This document shows positions 5,682 through 6,280 of a DNA stretch of 6,280 nt, piece by piece. Within the stretch, counting starts at the first letter, position 1. The number at the start of each line of letters is the position of its first letter. The stretch comes from JAWLBW01 sp041687475. Lineage in GTDB: Bacteria > J088 > JAWLBW01. A program made the position numbers and the translations under genes. The stretch spans positions 1 to 6,280 of the forward strand of contig JAWLBW010000283.1 in NCBI GenBank assembly GCA_041687475.1. Reading direction: 5' to 3'. The notes beneath the pieces are model-generated. The model was not told where the DNA came from. It did no database searches and was given only the letters and a program-made list of their open reading frames with translations.

Positions 5682-6280
5682 GGTGCGACCTTACGTACGT
5701 GAAGGGTGGTCTGGCTGAAGCCCTCGGGCAGCGAGAGTCGTTCGGCCGTGCCTGACGACTCTGCTTGTTTCAGAATGGTCGACAGCGCAAAGGGGGTGTC
5801 GGAAGCAATGAAGTAGAACCGTTCATAGTCGGGCGCATCGTCGAGCTGGTAGGCGAACGGTAAAAGGGTTTCGCCGTCGGCGACCAGCTCGACCGCTTCG
5901 TCGCCCTGCACGGGCAGGTGCTGGGTAACCATGCCGCGGCCGTCTACCGAGACGATGACGCCGTACCGGGCGCCGCCGGCCACGTAGGCCACCTGCAGCA
6001 CGTCGCCGGACCGGGCTTCGCCGCCGGCTTGCAGACGCTCGGCCTCGTTGCCCGATTTCCGGTACAGATGCAGGCCGGGCGTAAGGCCCTTGATGCGCGT
6101 GATTTCGACGGCCTGCTCCGGCCGTGGGGTTTCGAGGGGTTGCACCAGCCAGAGGCCGCCGACGAGCAGAAAGGCCGTGAGCGTGGGCGCCCAGGCAAAC
6201 CGCGCCAGGCGTTTGGCCCGATTCGGGCGACCGGCACGCAGCGCGATGCGTTCGGCAATCAGGTCGGGCGGCCAGGCGGC
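5678..6280 (-). CDS. Membrane-anchored DUF4384-like protein, possibly anti-sigma-like; start beyond right edge
   Basis: The last 200 codons of a gene whose frame is open to the window edge. The visible fragment begins AAWPPDLIAERIALRAG, then a basic segment (RPNRAKRLARF), one transmembrane helix at about fragment residues 26-46 (WAPTLTAFLLVGGLWLV), then a soluble domain of about 150 residues. Basic residues before the helix predict the N-terminus inside the cytoplasm and the domain in the periplasm. The domain contains GLHLYRKSG, GDVLQVAYVAGGARYGVIVSVDGRG and ERFYFIAS, which I recognise as the DUF4384-like pattern often encoded beside caspase-like proteases and sigma factors. An N-terminal cytoplasmic part before one helix, with a PPDLxERI-type linker, is also how many anti-sigma factors are built; that reading is inference. 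A GTG at 6145 is not the start, because it lies at the end of the helix. The stop codon overlaps the caspase ATG by 4 bp. Confidence 0.75.
   Translation of the reverse strand, partial: AAWPPDLIAERIALRAGRPNRAKRLARFAWAPTLTAFLLVGGLWLVQPLETPRPEQAVEITRIKGLTPGLHLYRKSGNEAERLQAGGEARSGDVLQVAYVAGGARYGVIVSVDGRGMVTQHLPVQGDEAVELVADGETLLPFAYQLDDAPDYERFYFIASDTPFALSTILKQAESSGTAERLSLPEGFSQTTLHVRKVAP
5689..5693 (-). promoter_or_regulatory. Ribosome binding site of the caspase gene
   Basis: The minus strand reads TAAGG-TCGCACC-ATG, with 7 nt between AAGG and the start at 5681. The site lies inside the end of the DUF4384-like gene. Together with the ATGA stop/start overlap it supports coupled translation of the two genes. 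Confidence 0.6.

Noticed and set aside
5678..6145. GTG at 6145 as start of the DUF4384-like gene
   Set aside because: The frame continues open to 6280. The upstream codons encode a basic segment and a complete membrane helix, and the GTG falls at the helix end, so it is an internal Val.

Overview
This is a GC-rich window from an unidentified, probably Gram-negative (diderm) bacterium. It carries four protein-coding genes, all on the minus strand, so transcription runs from the right edge to the left. The diderm assignment rests on the large protein at 3201-5681, which has a Sec signal peptide, a long array of G-x-Q-x-x-V-G-x-N repeats and a C-terminal stretch that reads as an outer-membrane beta-barrel. 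Repeats of this type resemble the LA_2272-type surface repeats annotated in Leptospira. Together with the caspase and DUF4384-like pair, this makes Leptospirales or a deltaproteobacterial/myxococcal-type lineage possible. I cannot fix the taxon from the sequence.

Right part (5678-6280 and 3201-5681). A membrane-anchored DUF4384-like protein, whose start lies beyond the right edge, overlaps by 4 bp (ATGA) with an 826-residue caspase-like protease. The protease has, in order: signal peptide, C14 caspase domain with intact His114/Cys151, an EF-hand-like loop, a PEGA-like beta domain, 16 short surface repeats and a barrel-like C-terminus. A strong intrinsic terminator (3133-3169) closes this unit. 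The pair looks like an envelope-located protease module, possibly under a sigma/anti-sigma switch encoded to the right of the window. This is the most interesting part of the window.

Middle (2102-2998). This is an alpha/beta hydrolase of the haloalkane dehalogenase family. Its visible residues (Asp nucleophile, Asp acid, His base, and Asn plus Trp as halide ligands) match subfamily III, a group that also contains OleB beta-lactone decarboxylases. Its leader holds a G-quadruplex-type motif on the template strand.

Left part. A 554-bp gene-free gap (1548-2101) carries two almost identical palindromic 15-mers (TGAATGACCCRTTCA) 64 bp apart, which look like operators of a TetR-type repressor or parts of a degenerate tandem repeat. 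To its left lies a 12-helix MFS transporter (69-1547) with an unusual arginine-rich C-terminal tail. A perfect 10-bp hairpin (1-28) marks the left edge. The hydrolase, the transporter and the caspase module are separated by gaps or terminators. Apart from the caspase/DUF4384 pair, nothing shows that they work together.
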